Under the pieces are notes generated by a model that had not been told where the DNA came from, did not search any database, and was given only the letters and a program-made list of their open reading frames with translations. Source: Bacteroidales bacterium (GTDB lineage: Bacteria > Bacteroidota > Bacteroidia > Bacteroidales > Paludibacteraceae). Taken from it: a DNA stretch of 18,692 nucleotides. The DNA lies in assembly GCA_900767385.1 (NCBI GenBank), contig CAAFYY010000083.1, forward strand, positions 1 through 18,692, given 5' to 3'. Shown piece by piece: positions 1-7,244 of this stretch; the first letter of the stretch is position 1, and each line of letters begins with the position of its first letter. A program made the translations under genes and the position numbers.

Positions 1-1183
1 ACTGGAGGATATACTCGTGGAGATCCCAGTTGTTTATTTGCGAGGTAAAAGGAACGACGGCATAGATTTTGTTTTGACGGGCAAAGCGGGAAACCAATGG
101 CACCTGAGCTTTATAGGCAGGGCCGATAATGAGGTCCATGGTCTTCATCACTGGTTCTGCCAATACGGCAGAGAGTAAGGTGGTGTCTTTGGCAATGTCG
201 TAAGTATAGACGTCCAACGTTACGCCGCTCGCCTTGAGTTCGTCCATGGCAAGCATTGCGCCTTTATAAAAAGAGACAAACTTCTCGGAAGAACCATCAA
301 CATCCACCTTCTCAGTCATCAACGGAAGAAGAAGAGCGACTTTGAGACGACTTCCGGCAATGGTACGGTTTGACCAAGATGGGAGATCTTCTGTAAACTG
401 TGCGGAAGACTTTGTTGTGGTTGTAGCCGCGCTATTGGAAGAAGTCATTGAAGCGAGTTTAGAGGTGGTTGCCTCGTCTACTTTGGATGGTTTGGCTGTT
501 TCGGTCTTTTGAGTTGTTTTCTGAGGAGCCTCAACAGGAATCAGAATGCGCTGACCCTCTTTAACTTTCTCTGTCAATCCTTCGTTGACAGACATCACAT
601 CGTTCATATCCACATTATACATCTTGCAAATGCTGTAGAGGGTCTCTTTATGCTTCACGATGTGCACTTTGGTGCGAGGAGCAGACGGGGCTGCCACTGA
701 GGTTTTGGCTGGAGCAGCATTGGTGCGTTCGGCAGTCTGTGAGGTAGTGGATACTGGAATCCTCAAGACATCACCCACCTTGATGCCATTCTCGCAGCCG
801 GGGTTCAACGCTTTAATCTGCTCAATGCTTACACTGTAAATCTTTGATATTGCGTAGAGTGTCTGTTGTGGCAAGACGGTGTGTTTGATGACCTGCTCCT
901 CTTGAGCCTTAGACTCCACAGGAGCCATAGACATCGTTCTGCCAGCATTAACGGCAGGGATGAGCAGTTCTTGTCCAACCTTGATTTCTGCACTCAAGCC
1001 AGGGTTCGCGTCATGCAACTCAGCCTGAGTCACATTGAACTTGCGTCCAATGGCAAACAATCCATCGCCAGGTTCAACGGAATAGACATAGTAGGTCTTA
1101 CTTCCAATGGTCTTGGTTGGATAGTCTTGTGCAACTGCCAAAGAGGCAATTGTCAACAGCAATAACAAAAATATCTTACGCAT
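1..1183 (-). CDS. Triple-LysM protein with periplasmic-binding-like domain (3' end outside window)
   Basis: The reading frame is open from the ATG at 1181-1183 to the window edge, giving 394 visible residues without a stop codon. Residues 1-18 form a signal peptide (MRKIFLLLLLTIASLAVAQ). Three LysM repeats follow at about 31-76, 100-143 and 173-217, each with the pattern of a start like 'VEPGDGLFAIGRKFNV' and an end like 'IKVGQELLIPV'. A Thr/Ser/Lys-rich linker spans about 218-275. From 'LKVALLLPLM' at about 280 the sequence looks like a type I periplasmic-binding-protein fold (ABC substrate-binding-like), with 'LIIGPAYKAQVPLVSRFA' at about 351-368. LysM domains bind N-acetylglucosamine glycans such as peptidoglycan, so the protein probably sits on the periplasmic cell wall; the ligand of the C-terminal domain is unknown. 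It is the last visible gene of the operon led by gpmI, 20 bases after its upstream neighbour. Domain calls are firm; function is inferred. Confidence 0.88.
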   Translation of the reverse strand, partial: MRKIFLLLLLTIASLAVAQDYPTKTIGSKTYYVYSVEPGDGLFAIGRKFNVTQAELHDANPGLSAEIKVGQELLIPAVNAGRTMSMAPVESKAQEEQVIKHTVLPQQTLYAISKIYSVSIEQIKALNPGCENGIKVGDVLRIPVSTTSQTAERTNAAPAKTSVAAPSAPRTKVHIVKHKETLYSICKMYNVDMNDVMSVNEGLTEKVKEGQRILIPVEAPQKTTQKTETAKPSKVDEATTSKLASMTSSNSAATTTTKSSAQFTEDLPSWSNRTIAGSRLKVALLLPLMTEKVDVDGSSEKFVSFYKGAMLAMDELKASGVTLDVYTYDIAKDTTLLSAVLAEPVMKTMDLIIGPAYKAQVPLVSRFARQNKIYAVVPFTSQINNWDLHEYILQ

Positions 1184-1203
1184 AATAATCTATATTACGT
1201 TTT

Positions 1204-1902
1204 TTAGTCGCATAACGAATAGAGGTCGCCACGCGGGTTGATTAGCATTACTGGTATTTGGGTTTTCTTCAAAATCTTGCGCTCTTTCGGTCCGAAGAGG
1301 ATATCGTCCAGACCATATTCGCGCGAAGCGGTCACGATGACCAAGCCGCACTGATTGGCTGGTGCTTTGAGGGTTGCCTCCATCTCCACCTTCTCGCTGT
1401 TCTTCTCTCCCTGAATCTCTGTATAAGTCAAGGAGAAAGAGTTGAAGAGTTTGGTGATTGAAGCGATATTCGTTCGTGCCTTCGTGCCGTAGTCTTTCGG
1501 AGCAAAGAAGACGATCTCCGAGTTGAAGAAACGACCAAAAGCGCTGGCAAAAGGGCCCTTCTCTTTTTCCTCCATCAGGAAGGTGACTGGAAGGGCTACA
1601 CGTTTCAGATCAACTGGCTGTCCTTCCTTCACCATCAGATATGGGACGCGCAGTTCGCGACATTGATTCAGGTAGAACTGAATCTTGCTGTCGATCATCT
1701 CGATGACCAAGATAGCCACATCGTTGGCTTCAACGAAGTCGTTGATGCACTCCCAATCGGGAAGAGAGTCGCCCTCAGCAGACGGCATGCCGATATTCAG
1801 ACATCTGGCCTCGAAATGGAAGGCCTTGGCCAATGTCTCGGTCCACAACTTTGCCGTTGCGGTCTTTGTAGCATCACTATTTATATAATAGATAGGTCTC
1901 AT
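1204..1902 (-). CDS. Universal-stress-protein-like protein (tandem alpha/beta halves)
   Basis: The protein has 232 residues, no signal peptide and no membrane segment, so it is cytoplasmic. It looks like two Rossmann-like halves. The first (about 1-95) has strands 'RPIYYINSD', 'EARCLNIG', 'DVAILVIEM' and 'PYLMVKEG'. The second (about 99-225) ends with 'LVIVTASREYGLDDILFGPK' then 'KKTQIPVMLINP', which resembles the end of UspA-type proteins (strand 4, helix 4, then an 'xxPVLVV' strand). The ATP-binding G-2x-G-9x-G(S/T) motif of many Usp proteins is not well preserved, so nucleotide binding is doubtful. The ATG lies only 5 bases after the stop of the OstA-like gene, indicating co-transcription. 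A cytoplasmic protein among secreted partners is unusual. The family assignment rests on fold-level resemblance only; the conservative alternative is a hypothetical protein. Confidence 0.72.
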   Translation of the reverse strand: MRPIYYINSDATKTATAKLWTETLAKAFHFEARCLNIGMPSAEGDSLPDWECINDFVEANDVAILVIEMIDSKIQFYLNQCRELRVPYLMVKEGQPVDLKRVALPVTFLMEEKEKGPFASAFGRFFNSEIVFFAPKDYGTKARTNIASITKLFNSFSLTYTEIQGEKNSEKVEMEATLKAPANQCGLVIVTASREYGLDDILFGPKERKILKKTQIPVMLINPRGDLYSLCD

Positions 1903-1907
1903 TGTCG

Positions 1908-3899
1908 TTATCTTTGAATAGGACGTAGCGTCCCGGTTGAGTTGCCCAATCCGCCACCAAAGCTGCTCGGCGAACTGCCTGGTGCGCCGACACCGTTGTT
2001 AGAGCCAAAGGTGCTGGTGGAGCCGAAGCCGAAGCCAGAAGGGCGTTGTTCGTCGTTGGCCGTAGTCTTGGCTTTCTCCTGATTTTTGATTGCATCCAAC
2101 TCTGCGGCAGCCTCTTCTTCTTTCTGAGCCTTACGTGTTGTCTTCTGCTTCGGTTCGGTAGAAGAGGAAGACTTTGCGGTCTGGCGGCTATCTGTGGAGT
2201 CGTTGACAGCCACAACAGGAAGGGGTTTGTTCGGACGGAAGAGGTCGTTTTTATCAACAGGTTTTTTCTCAATATGCCACGAATAATTAGGCAGATACAT
2301 CCTATCAGAGACGACCATGTCCAAAGGAAGACAAGAGCCGGAGGGAGAAGGCGTGAACACGAGTCGGTCGAGTTTCTCGTCAACGATATAGGCGTAGAGG
2401 TAGCTGCTCTCAATGGTGTTCATGCCGATAATGCCTCCGCCGTCCTCTTCGGGGAAGAAGATACACTGAGCATTGCCGTTGACATCCACTTTGCGAAGCT
2501 CCTCGTCTCGGATATAGCCAATGATTTCTTTGCCCGACAGCTGGTTGAACATCGTTGAATCAACCTGTTCACAAAGGAAAGCCTTGCCGATGACTCGCGT
2601 ATAATCGGTAGAATCGATGGAATAGAGGCGTATGGTGTCGCCCGTTATCTGTTTCTCGTCGCTCCAGATTACAGGCAGTTTCATCAAACAGAGTGTAGAG
2701 TCTTTCGTGTTGAAGAATGTGGAGTCGGCAATGCCCTGCAAGTCGTTGCGATACAATCGGACGTTCGGGAATCCAAGAACGACCTTATACGAAGTATCCC
2801 GACTGACAGAGTCCACCATAATCGTATCCTTCATGAGATGGGTGTAAAGGGTGTCGGCATGCAGGTAGAGGGTGTCGGACGAAGAGTATTCCACCAGCAA
2901 CGCAGAGTCGGTCACCAGGCCGATTTCGTCTTTTTCTATATAATAGCCATAGTTGCCGAAGAGCGACATATCGCGCGTAGTATCGCGCAATTCCACGTGA
3001 GAGAATCCTTCGCCCTTACCATGCTTATTATCATAGAAGATGGTGTCGGCAAAGAGATATTTTCCACTTTCATGCATCACATAGGAGCTGTCCAGCAGCA
3101 TGGTCTGTTCTGTCTTGGTGTTGTACCAGCCACGGCGGGTCTCGATATGGGTTGAGTCTTCGTAGGTGATATGCGTAGGACCAAGAATAGTGGCGAGATT
3201 AGTTTCCGTATTGTAGCGCAAGGTGTCGCTGAGCATCAGCATATCTTTGTTGCGTCCAACAACATTCTTGGTAAACACGGCAACTTTGGTATTCGGGTAA
3301 TAGTAGCCCAACTCAGAGGTCAGCGTGTCCTCGTTGTTATGCAACTCGCCGCCATTGAAATAATAGCCGACGTCGTTTTTGCGGTCGTAGTTCAGACTAT
3401 CCGTGATGAGTTCCACATCACGGTTGACCATGCGGACATCGCCACGAAGACGCGCCATCTTTTCGTCGCCGAAATAGGTGAGACGTTTACCATAGATGGC
3501 CAGCGTATCGCCTTGAATGATCCTGACATGACCATAGGCCAGGAAGGAGTTGTCGTTTTGGAAGAAATAGGCGCTGTCGCAATACAGGTAGGCATCGTCG
3601 TGACGGAAGCAGACCTGATCAACGAGCAACTGAGCATCTGGCATCTCATCTTCATTATAGAGCATCTGCATGGCATGCTCCAAATAGATGTAGGTCACAT
3701 TGTCGGAAGCGGTATTCTTCTTTGGTGTTGACGGTTTGGCGCTGACGGGTTTGACTGGAACAGGGAAGGAACGCGGAGGGTCTTTTCTGTTGGTCTTAGG
3801 GGCATTTGGATTGACGGTTAAGGTTGTAGCTTTGTTCTGTGCAGCCAGAACGCCACACAGCATAAAGCCAAACAACAATATCGTCAAAAGTCTTTTCAT
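1908..3899 (-). CDS. OstA-like/LptA-family LPS transport-related protein
   Basis: The product has 663 residues and a signal peptide (MKRLLTILLFGFMLCGVLAAQ). A Pro/Lys-rich linker (about 25-65) precedes a long beta-repeat region (about 66-480) with the phrases typical of OstA/LptA beta-jelly-roll repeats, such as 'YLYCDSAYFFQNDNSFLAYG', 'GDTLAIYGKRLTYFGDEKMA' and 'LRGDVRMVNRDVELITDSL'. Proteins of this type bridge LPS across the periplasm (LptA) or form the N-terminal domain of LptD. The size and repeated jelly-roll units suggest a Bacteroidota OstA protein rather than plain LptA. No LptD-like C-terminal barrel is visible. The C-terminal tail (about 565-663) is low complexity: first Lys/Glu/Ala, then Gly/Ser/Phe. 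It follows the SurA-like gene by 5 bases; SurA is known to help fold LptD in Proteobacteria, so the neighbourhood fits outer-membrane LPS assembly. Confidence 0.85.
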   Translation of the reverse strand: MKRLLTILLFGFMLCGVLAAQNKATTLTVNPNAPKTNRKDPPRSFPVPVKPVSAKPSTPKKNTASDNVTYIYLEHAMQMLYNEDEMPDAQLLVDQVCFRHDDAYLYCDSAYFFQNDNSFLAYGHVRIIQGDTLAIYGKRLTYFGDEKMARLRGDVRMVNRDVELITDSLNYDRKNDVGYYFNGGELHNNEDTLTSELGYYYPNTKVAVFTKNVVGRNKDMLMLSDTLRYNTETNLATILGPTHITYEDSTHIETRRGWYNTKTEQTMLLDSSYVMHESGKYLFADTIFYDNKHGKGEGFSHVELRDTTRDMSLFGNYGYYIEKDEIGLVTDSALLVEYSSSDTLYLHADTLYTHLMKDTIMVDSVSRDTSYKVVLGFPNVRLYRNDLQGIADSTFFNTKDSTLCLMKLPVIWSDEKQITGDTIRLYSIDSTDYTRVIGKAFLCEQVDSTMFNQLSGKEIIGYIRDEELRKVDVNGNAQCIFFPEEDGGGIIGMNTIESSYLYAYIVDEKLDRLVFTPSPSGSCLPLDMVVSDRMYLPNYSWHIEKKPVDKNDLFRPNKPLPVVAVNDSTDSRQTAKSSSSTEPKQKTTRKAQKEEEAAAELDAIKNQEKAKTTANDEQRPSGFGFGSTSTFGSNNGVGAPGSSPSSFGGGLGNSTGTLRPIQR

Positions 3900-3904
3900 C
3901 TCAA

Positions 3905-5260
3905 TTAATCCTCTTTAATCCAGGCACGGTGTTCAAAGGAGCAGTTGCGCCATTCTGGATCGATATAGATATAGGTATCAGAGATTTTCTCATCAATCCA
4001 CTTGTTGATGATTTCCTCGCTCTTCTGAGCCTCACACATCTTTTTGAGTTGTTGATAGTCGTCGACGATATTGGCTTTGTGACTATCCACCTTGTTTCTC
4101 AGGCGAACGACGGCGAACACCTCACGGCCCAACTTTCTATCCATCATCACGAATGGTTCGGAGACATCACCAACATTCATCTTATTAACGATCTTGGCAA
4201 TCTCTTGAGGGAGGTCTTGGAGTTCGAACTTCGTAGAACCACTCTGCTCATTCGACATCAAGCCACCGTTCATCTTGGAGTTTTTGTCGGCAGAATACTG
4301 AGAAGCAGCCTGTTCGAAGGTGAGGTTGCCTGCTTTGATGGTTGTTGCGATGCTATCCAGTTTGGTGATAGTGGCTTTCTTGGTTTCCAGTGAGACTTTC
4401 GGGCGGAGCAAGATATGACGGCAATGAACGCGGTCGCCACGACGCTCCACCAATTGGATGATGTGGTAGCCGAACTCGGTCTCCACCACACGGGACACCT
4501 TGCCAGGCTCTGAGAGAGAGAAAGCCACGTTGCTGAACGGAGCCACCATCATGCCACGGCCGAAGAAACCGAGGTCGCCGCCTTGCTTGGCAGACTCCTC
4601 GTCCTCGGAATAGAGACGGGCGAGGATGGTGAAGTCGGTTTTTCCGCTGTTGACACGCTCAGCCATCTCACGAAGTCGGTCTTTGGTTGCTTCGCGGTCG
4701 GCAACGGGGATGATAGGATCCATCGTGATAATCTGCACCTCAACGGAAGCGGGCACCATCGGGACACTGTCTTGAGGCAGACGGTTGAAGAATCGGCGCA
4801 CCTCGGCTGGGGTGACGGTGACATCGCTCACCAGTTTCTGCTGCATCTGCTGCTCTACCATTTGGTCGCGGACAGCATCGCGAAGGTCGTCGCGAAGTTG
4901 TGAGAGCGGCTTACCAAAATACTCCTCAACCTTCTCTTTAGAACCGATTTCACTCAAGAAATAGTTGATTCGCATATTGACTTGCGATTCCACTTGACCT
5001 TCTGAAACAACAACACTGTCGAGCATTGCCTGATGAAGGAAGAGTTTTTGAATCGCCAACTGCTCTGGGATGATGCAGTAAGGGTCGCCAGTGAAACGGG
5101 TGCCCTCAAACTGCGCGCGAACACGTTGTTCTTCTACCTCTGAACGGAGAATAGCGTTGTCGCCAACAATCCAGACAACACCATCAATCATTGTGCGTTG
5201 AGCAGCAACGAAAGAAGCCATCAGACTCAACACGGCCAAGAGTTTATATCTCAGTTTCAT
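3905..5260 (-). CDS. SurA-like periplasmic peptidylprolyl isomerase/chaperone
   Basis: I place the start at the ATG at 5258-5260, giving 451 residues that begin with a signal peptide (MKLRYKLLAVLSLMASFVAAQ). A longer frame begins at 5347, but it would run into the upstream gene and put 29 charged residues before the signal peptide. After an N-terminal chaperone region (about 22-160, opening 'IDGVVWIVGDNAILRSEVEE' as in SurA) there are two parvulin domains. The first (about 167-272) is canonical, with 'GGDLGFFGRGMMVAPFSNVA' and 'TEFGYHIIQL'. The second (about 278-387) starts 'HCRHILLRPK' and has 'NGGLM', but ends 'REVFAVVRL' in place of the usual G-Y-H-I-I, so it may be degenerate. SurA-family proteins escort outer-membrane proteins through the periplasm. 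It is 11 bases after the other parvulin gene and 5 bases before the OstA-like gene. Confidence 0.92.
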   Translation of the reverse strand: MKLRYKLLAVLSLMASFVAAQRTMIDGVVWIVGDNAILRSEVEEQRVRAQFEGTRFTGDPYCIIPEQLAIQKLFLHQAMLDSVVVSEGQVESQVNMRINYFLSEIGSKEKVEEYFGKPLSQLRDDLRDAVRDQMVEQQMQQKLVSDVTVTPAEVRRFFNRLPQDSVPMVPASVEVQIITMDPIIPVADREATKDRLREMAERVNSGKTDFTILARLYSEDEESAKQGGDLGFFGRGMMVAPFSNVAFSLSEPGKVSRVVETEFGYHIIQLVERRGDRVHCRHILLRPKVSLETKKATITKLDSIATTIKAGNLTFEQAASQYSADKNSKMNGGLMSNEQSGSTKFELQDLPQEIAKIVNKMNVGDVSEPFVMMDRKLGREVFAVVRLRNKVDSHKANIVDDYQQLKKMCEAQKSEEIINKWIDEKISDTYIYIDPEWRNCSFEHRAWIKED

Positions 5261-5271
5261 GATTTCTATTA

Positions 5272-7233
5272 TTATTTTGCTTTTATCGTCTTTAATACGT
5301 CGTAATTGATTTCGGAAGGAATCTCCTTCAACAGGCGTTCTACCCACTGAGCCTCAAGGTAATCTTGATAGTCGGTGATGACCGCACCTCTAACATCTGT
5401 ATAGACCTCAGGAGCCTTCATAAGTTTACCCCAAGTGAATACGTAAGGGAGGTCCTTTGGGAGGGTATTGTCGTCTGGCACCTCGCGATGGAACACGTGA
5501 CGGTCGATGACTTTGCTCTCGCCCACCTTCCAGATTCCGCTGTAGGTCTCCACATATTTTGTTGTATCGACATTGATGCGAGTTGAGAGATAGGAATTGA
5601 CAGAATCAGCAGGAGCCACGTCAAGCATCTTTTTGACAATTCTTCCGGTCTGCTTATCGCGGCAGCAGCAAATCCTACCTTTGAAGCGAGGAGATTTCCA
5701 CGTATATTTTTCTTTATGTTCGTTGAAATAGCGTGCCAAGCCTGCGGTGTCTTGAGTGGCTCTATCCCAGACCTCCTTGCTGCTCACATTGAACAGCAAA
5801 ATGCCGTCGTGGTACTCCTTCAAGAGATAACGCAGCTCTGGATTTTTCTCCTCCAGGCGGGAATCCTCATAGGCAAGCACTTCTTGTGAGAGGAAACGGT
5901 TCCAATACGATTTGAGGTTATCAGGATTGAGACGGTCTTTCTCCTGGGCGTTTTGCTTCAGGTAGTTTGCAAAGTCTTTTTGACGAATCGATTTGGTGGC
6001 GAAGGTGGCGATGGTAGAATTCAAAGATTTCACTTTGACATCAAACTCCTTGCTGGAAACGGTCAGCCCTTTCAAAGCGTTGGTAAGTGTTTTCCAACTG
6101 TTGGCGTCGAAGACAAAGTGATATTCCTTCTTCAGTTGCTCCACCAAAGCCTGTTGGGTGATGAGCATACGACCGTCGTACTCCATGAGTTTCTTGATGT
6201 TAGCCTTTTGGTCTTCGAAGGCGTCGATGCCTTTGTGGTCGGTGAGTTTGATGATATGCCAGCCAAAGGAGGTCTTGACGGGTTCGGAGATGTCGCCGAT
6301 GTTTTTCAGGGCAAAGGCCGCAGACTCGAACTCGTGTACCATCATACCGACACCGAACCATGAGACGTCGCCGCCGATGGTGGCAGAGCGAGGGTCTTCG
6401 GAGTATTCCTTGACCACGGTCTCAAAGGGTTGGCCTGCCTGGAGGGCTTGCTGAGCTTTCAGGATCTTATCGTAAGCCTTGCGCTGCTCCTCGGCGCTCA
6501 TGTTCTCTTCGCAACGGACGAAGATGTGGGAGCAACGGAGCTTGCCGTGAGCCTGTTGGCGATTCAGGACCTTGATGATATAGTAGGCATTGCCAACACG
6601 AATCGGCTGACTCACTTCGCCCACCTTAGTGCCATAGATGGCGTTCTCCAAAGGATAGACCGCCATGCCTCCTGTAAACCAACCAAGATAGCCATCAGGG
6701 TTGTTTGGCTGCATGTCCTCCATGGCCTCGGCAGCCACTTTGGAGAAACCCTCCTTGATGGCGCGACGACGAAGTTCTATTGCTTGCTTATAGATTTTAA
6801 GGGTGTCGTCAGAGGTGTAGTTTTTTGGCAAGCGGACCAAGATATGCTGCACCTCAACATCCTCTTTCATCCTTTCGTAAGCCTCACGATAGAGCGAGTC
6901 TTCCACCGTTTTGTCGTAGAGATAGGGAATCACCAATTGCGCACGATAGCCCTTGTACTCAGCGACGAACGACTTGATGGTATCCAAGCCCAAGAGGTGA
7001 GCCTCCTCGACTTTCAACAGGAAGCGGCGATAGATTTCGGCATATTCTTCCAGAGTTTTCTTCTCGCTGGCATTGCCGATATTGTTTTTGTGGAAAGCGT
7101 ACTGCAACTCCGAGCGGGTCACTTTCTGCGAGCCGACGGTCATCACGATGGGGTCGTTGGACTGAGCCTTGACCAAGGCAACCGACCACAGCAACAAGAC
7201 GACAGCAAGTATGGAACGAAATGTTTTATTCAT
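5272..7233 (-). CDS. Large multi-parvulin peptidylprolyl isomerase (PpiC/SurA-type)
   Basis: The protein has 653 residues with a signal peptide (MNKTFRSILAVVLLLWSVALVKAQ). An N-terminal helical segment (about 28-110) resembles the SurA chaperone region. Two parvulin domains follow: about 126-222 ('VQHILVRLP' to 'GNAYYIIKVL') and about 232-331 ('CSHIFVRCEEN', 'IGGDVSWFGVGMMVHEFESA', 'TSFGWHIIKL'). The second is the better conserved. The long C-terminal half (about 340-653) ends with 'VRGAVITDYQDYLEAQWVER', a phrase typical of Bacteroidota peptidylprolyl isomerases of this size. It should act in the periplasm on outer-membrane proteins. Three consecutive cysteines at about 522-524 are unusual for an exported protein. 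The start is 11 bases downstream of the gpmI stop. It is not simply a duplicate of the next gene: it carries about 200 extra residues. Confidence 0.92.
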   Translation of the reverse strand: MNKTFRSILAVVLLLWSVALVKAQSNDPIVMTVGSQKVTRSELQYAFHKNNIGNASEKKTLEEYAEIYRRFLLKVEEAHLLGLDTIKSFVAEYKGYRAQLVIPYLYDKTVEDSLYREAYERMKEDVEVQHILVRLPKNYTSDDTLKIYKQAIELRRRAIKEGFSKVAAEAMEDMQPNNPDGYLGWFTGGMAVYPLENAIYGTKVGEVSQPIRVGNAYYIIKVLNRQQAHGKLRCSHIFVRCEENMSAEEQRKAYDKILKAQQALQAGQPFETVVKEYSEDPRSATIGGDVSWFGVGMMVHEFESAAFALKNIGDISEPVKTSFGWHIIKLTDHKGIDAFEDQKANIKKLMEYDGRMLITQQALVEQLKKEYHFVFDANSWKTLTNALKGLTVSSKEFDVKVKSLNSTIATFATKSIRQKDFANYLKQNAQEKDRLNPDNLKSYWNRFLSQEVLAYEDSRLEEKNPELRYLLKEYHDGILLFNVSSKEVWDRATQDTAGLARYFNEHKEKYTWKSPRFKGRICCCRDKQTGRIVKKMLDVAPADSVNSYLSTRINVDTTKYVETYSGIWKVGESKVIDRHVFHREVPDDNTLPKDLPYVFTWGKLMKAPEVYTDVRGAVITDYQDYLEAQWVERLLKEIPSEINYDVLKTIKAK

Positions 7234-7244
7234 TGCGAATGGAA

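Noticed and set aside
1877..2413. A 178-codon minus-strand frame overlapping the OstA-like gene in another phase
   Set aside because: It is rich in Arg/Leu/Pro without motifs and overlaps the low-complexity tail of the real gene, whose own frame continues to a proper stop 5 bases before the next start.
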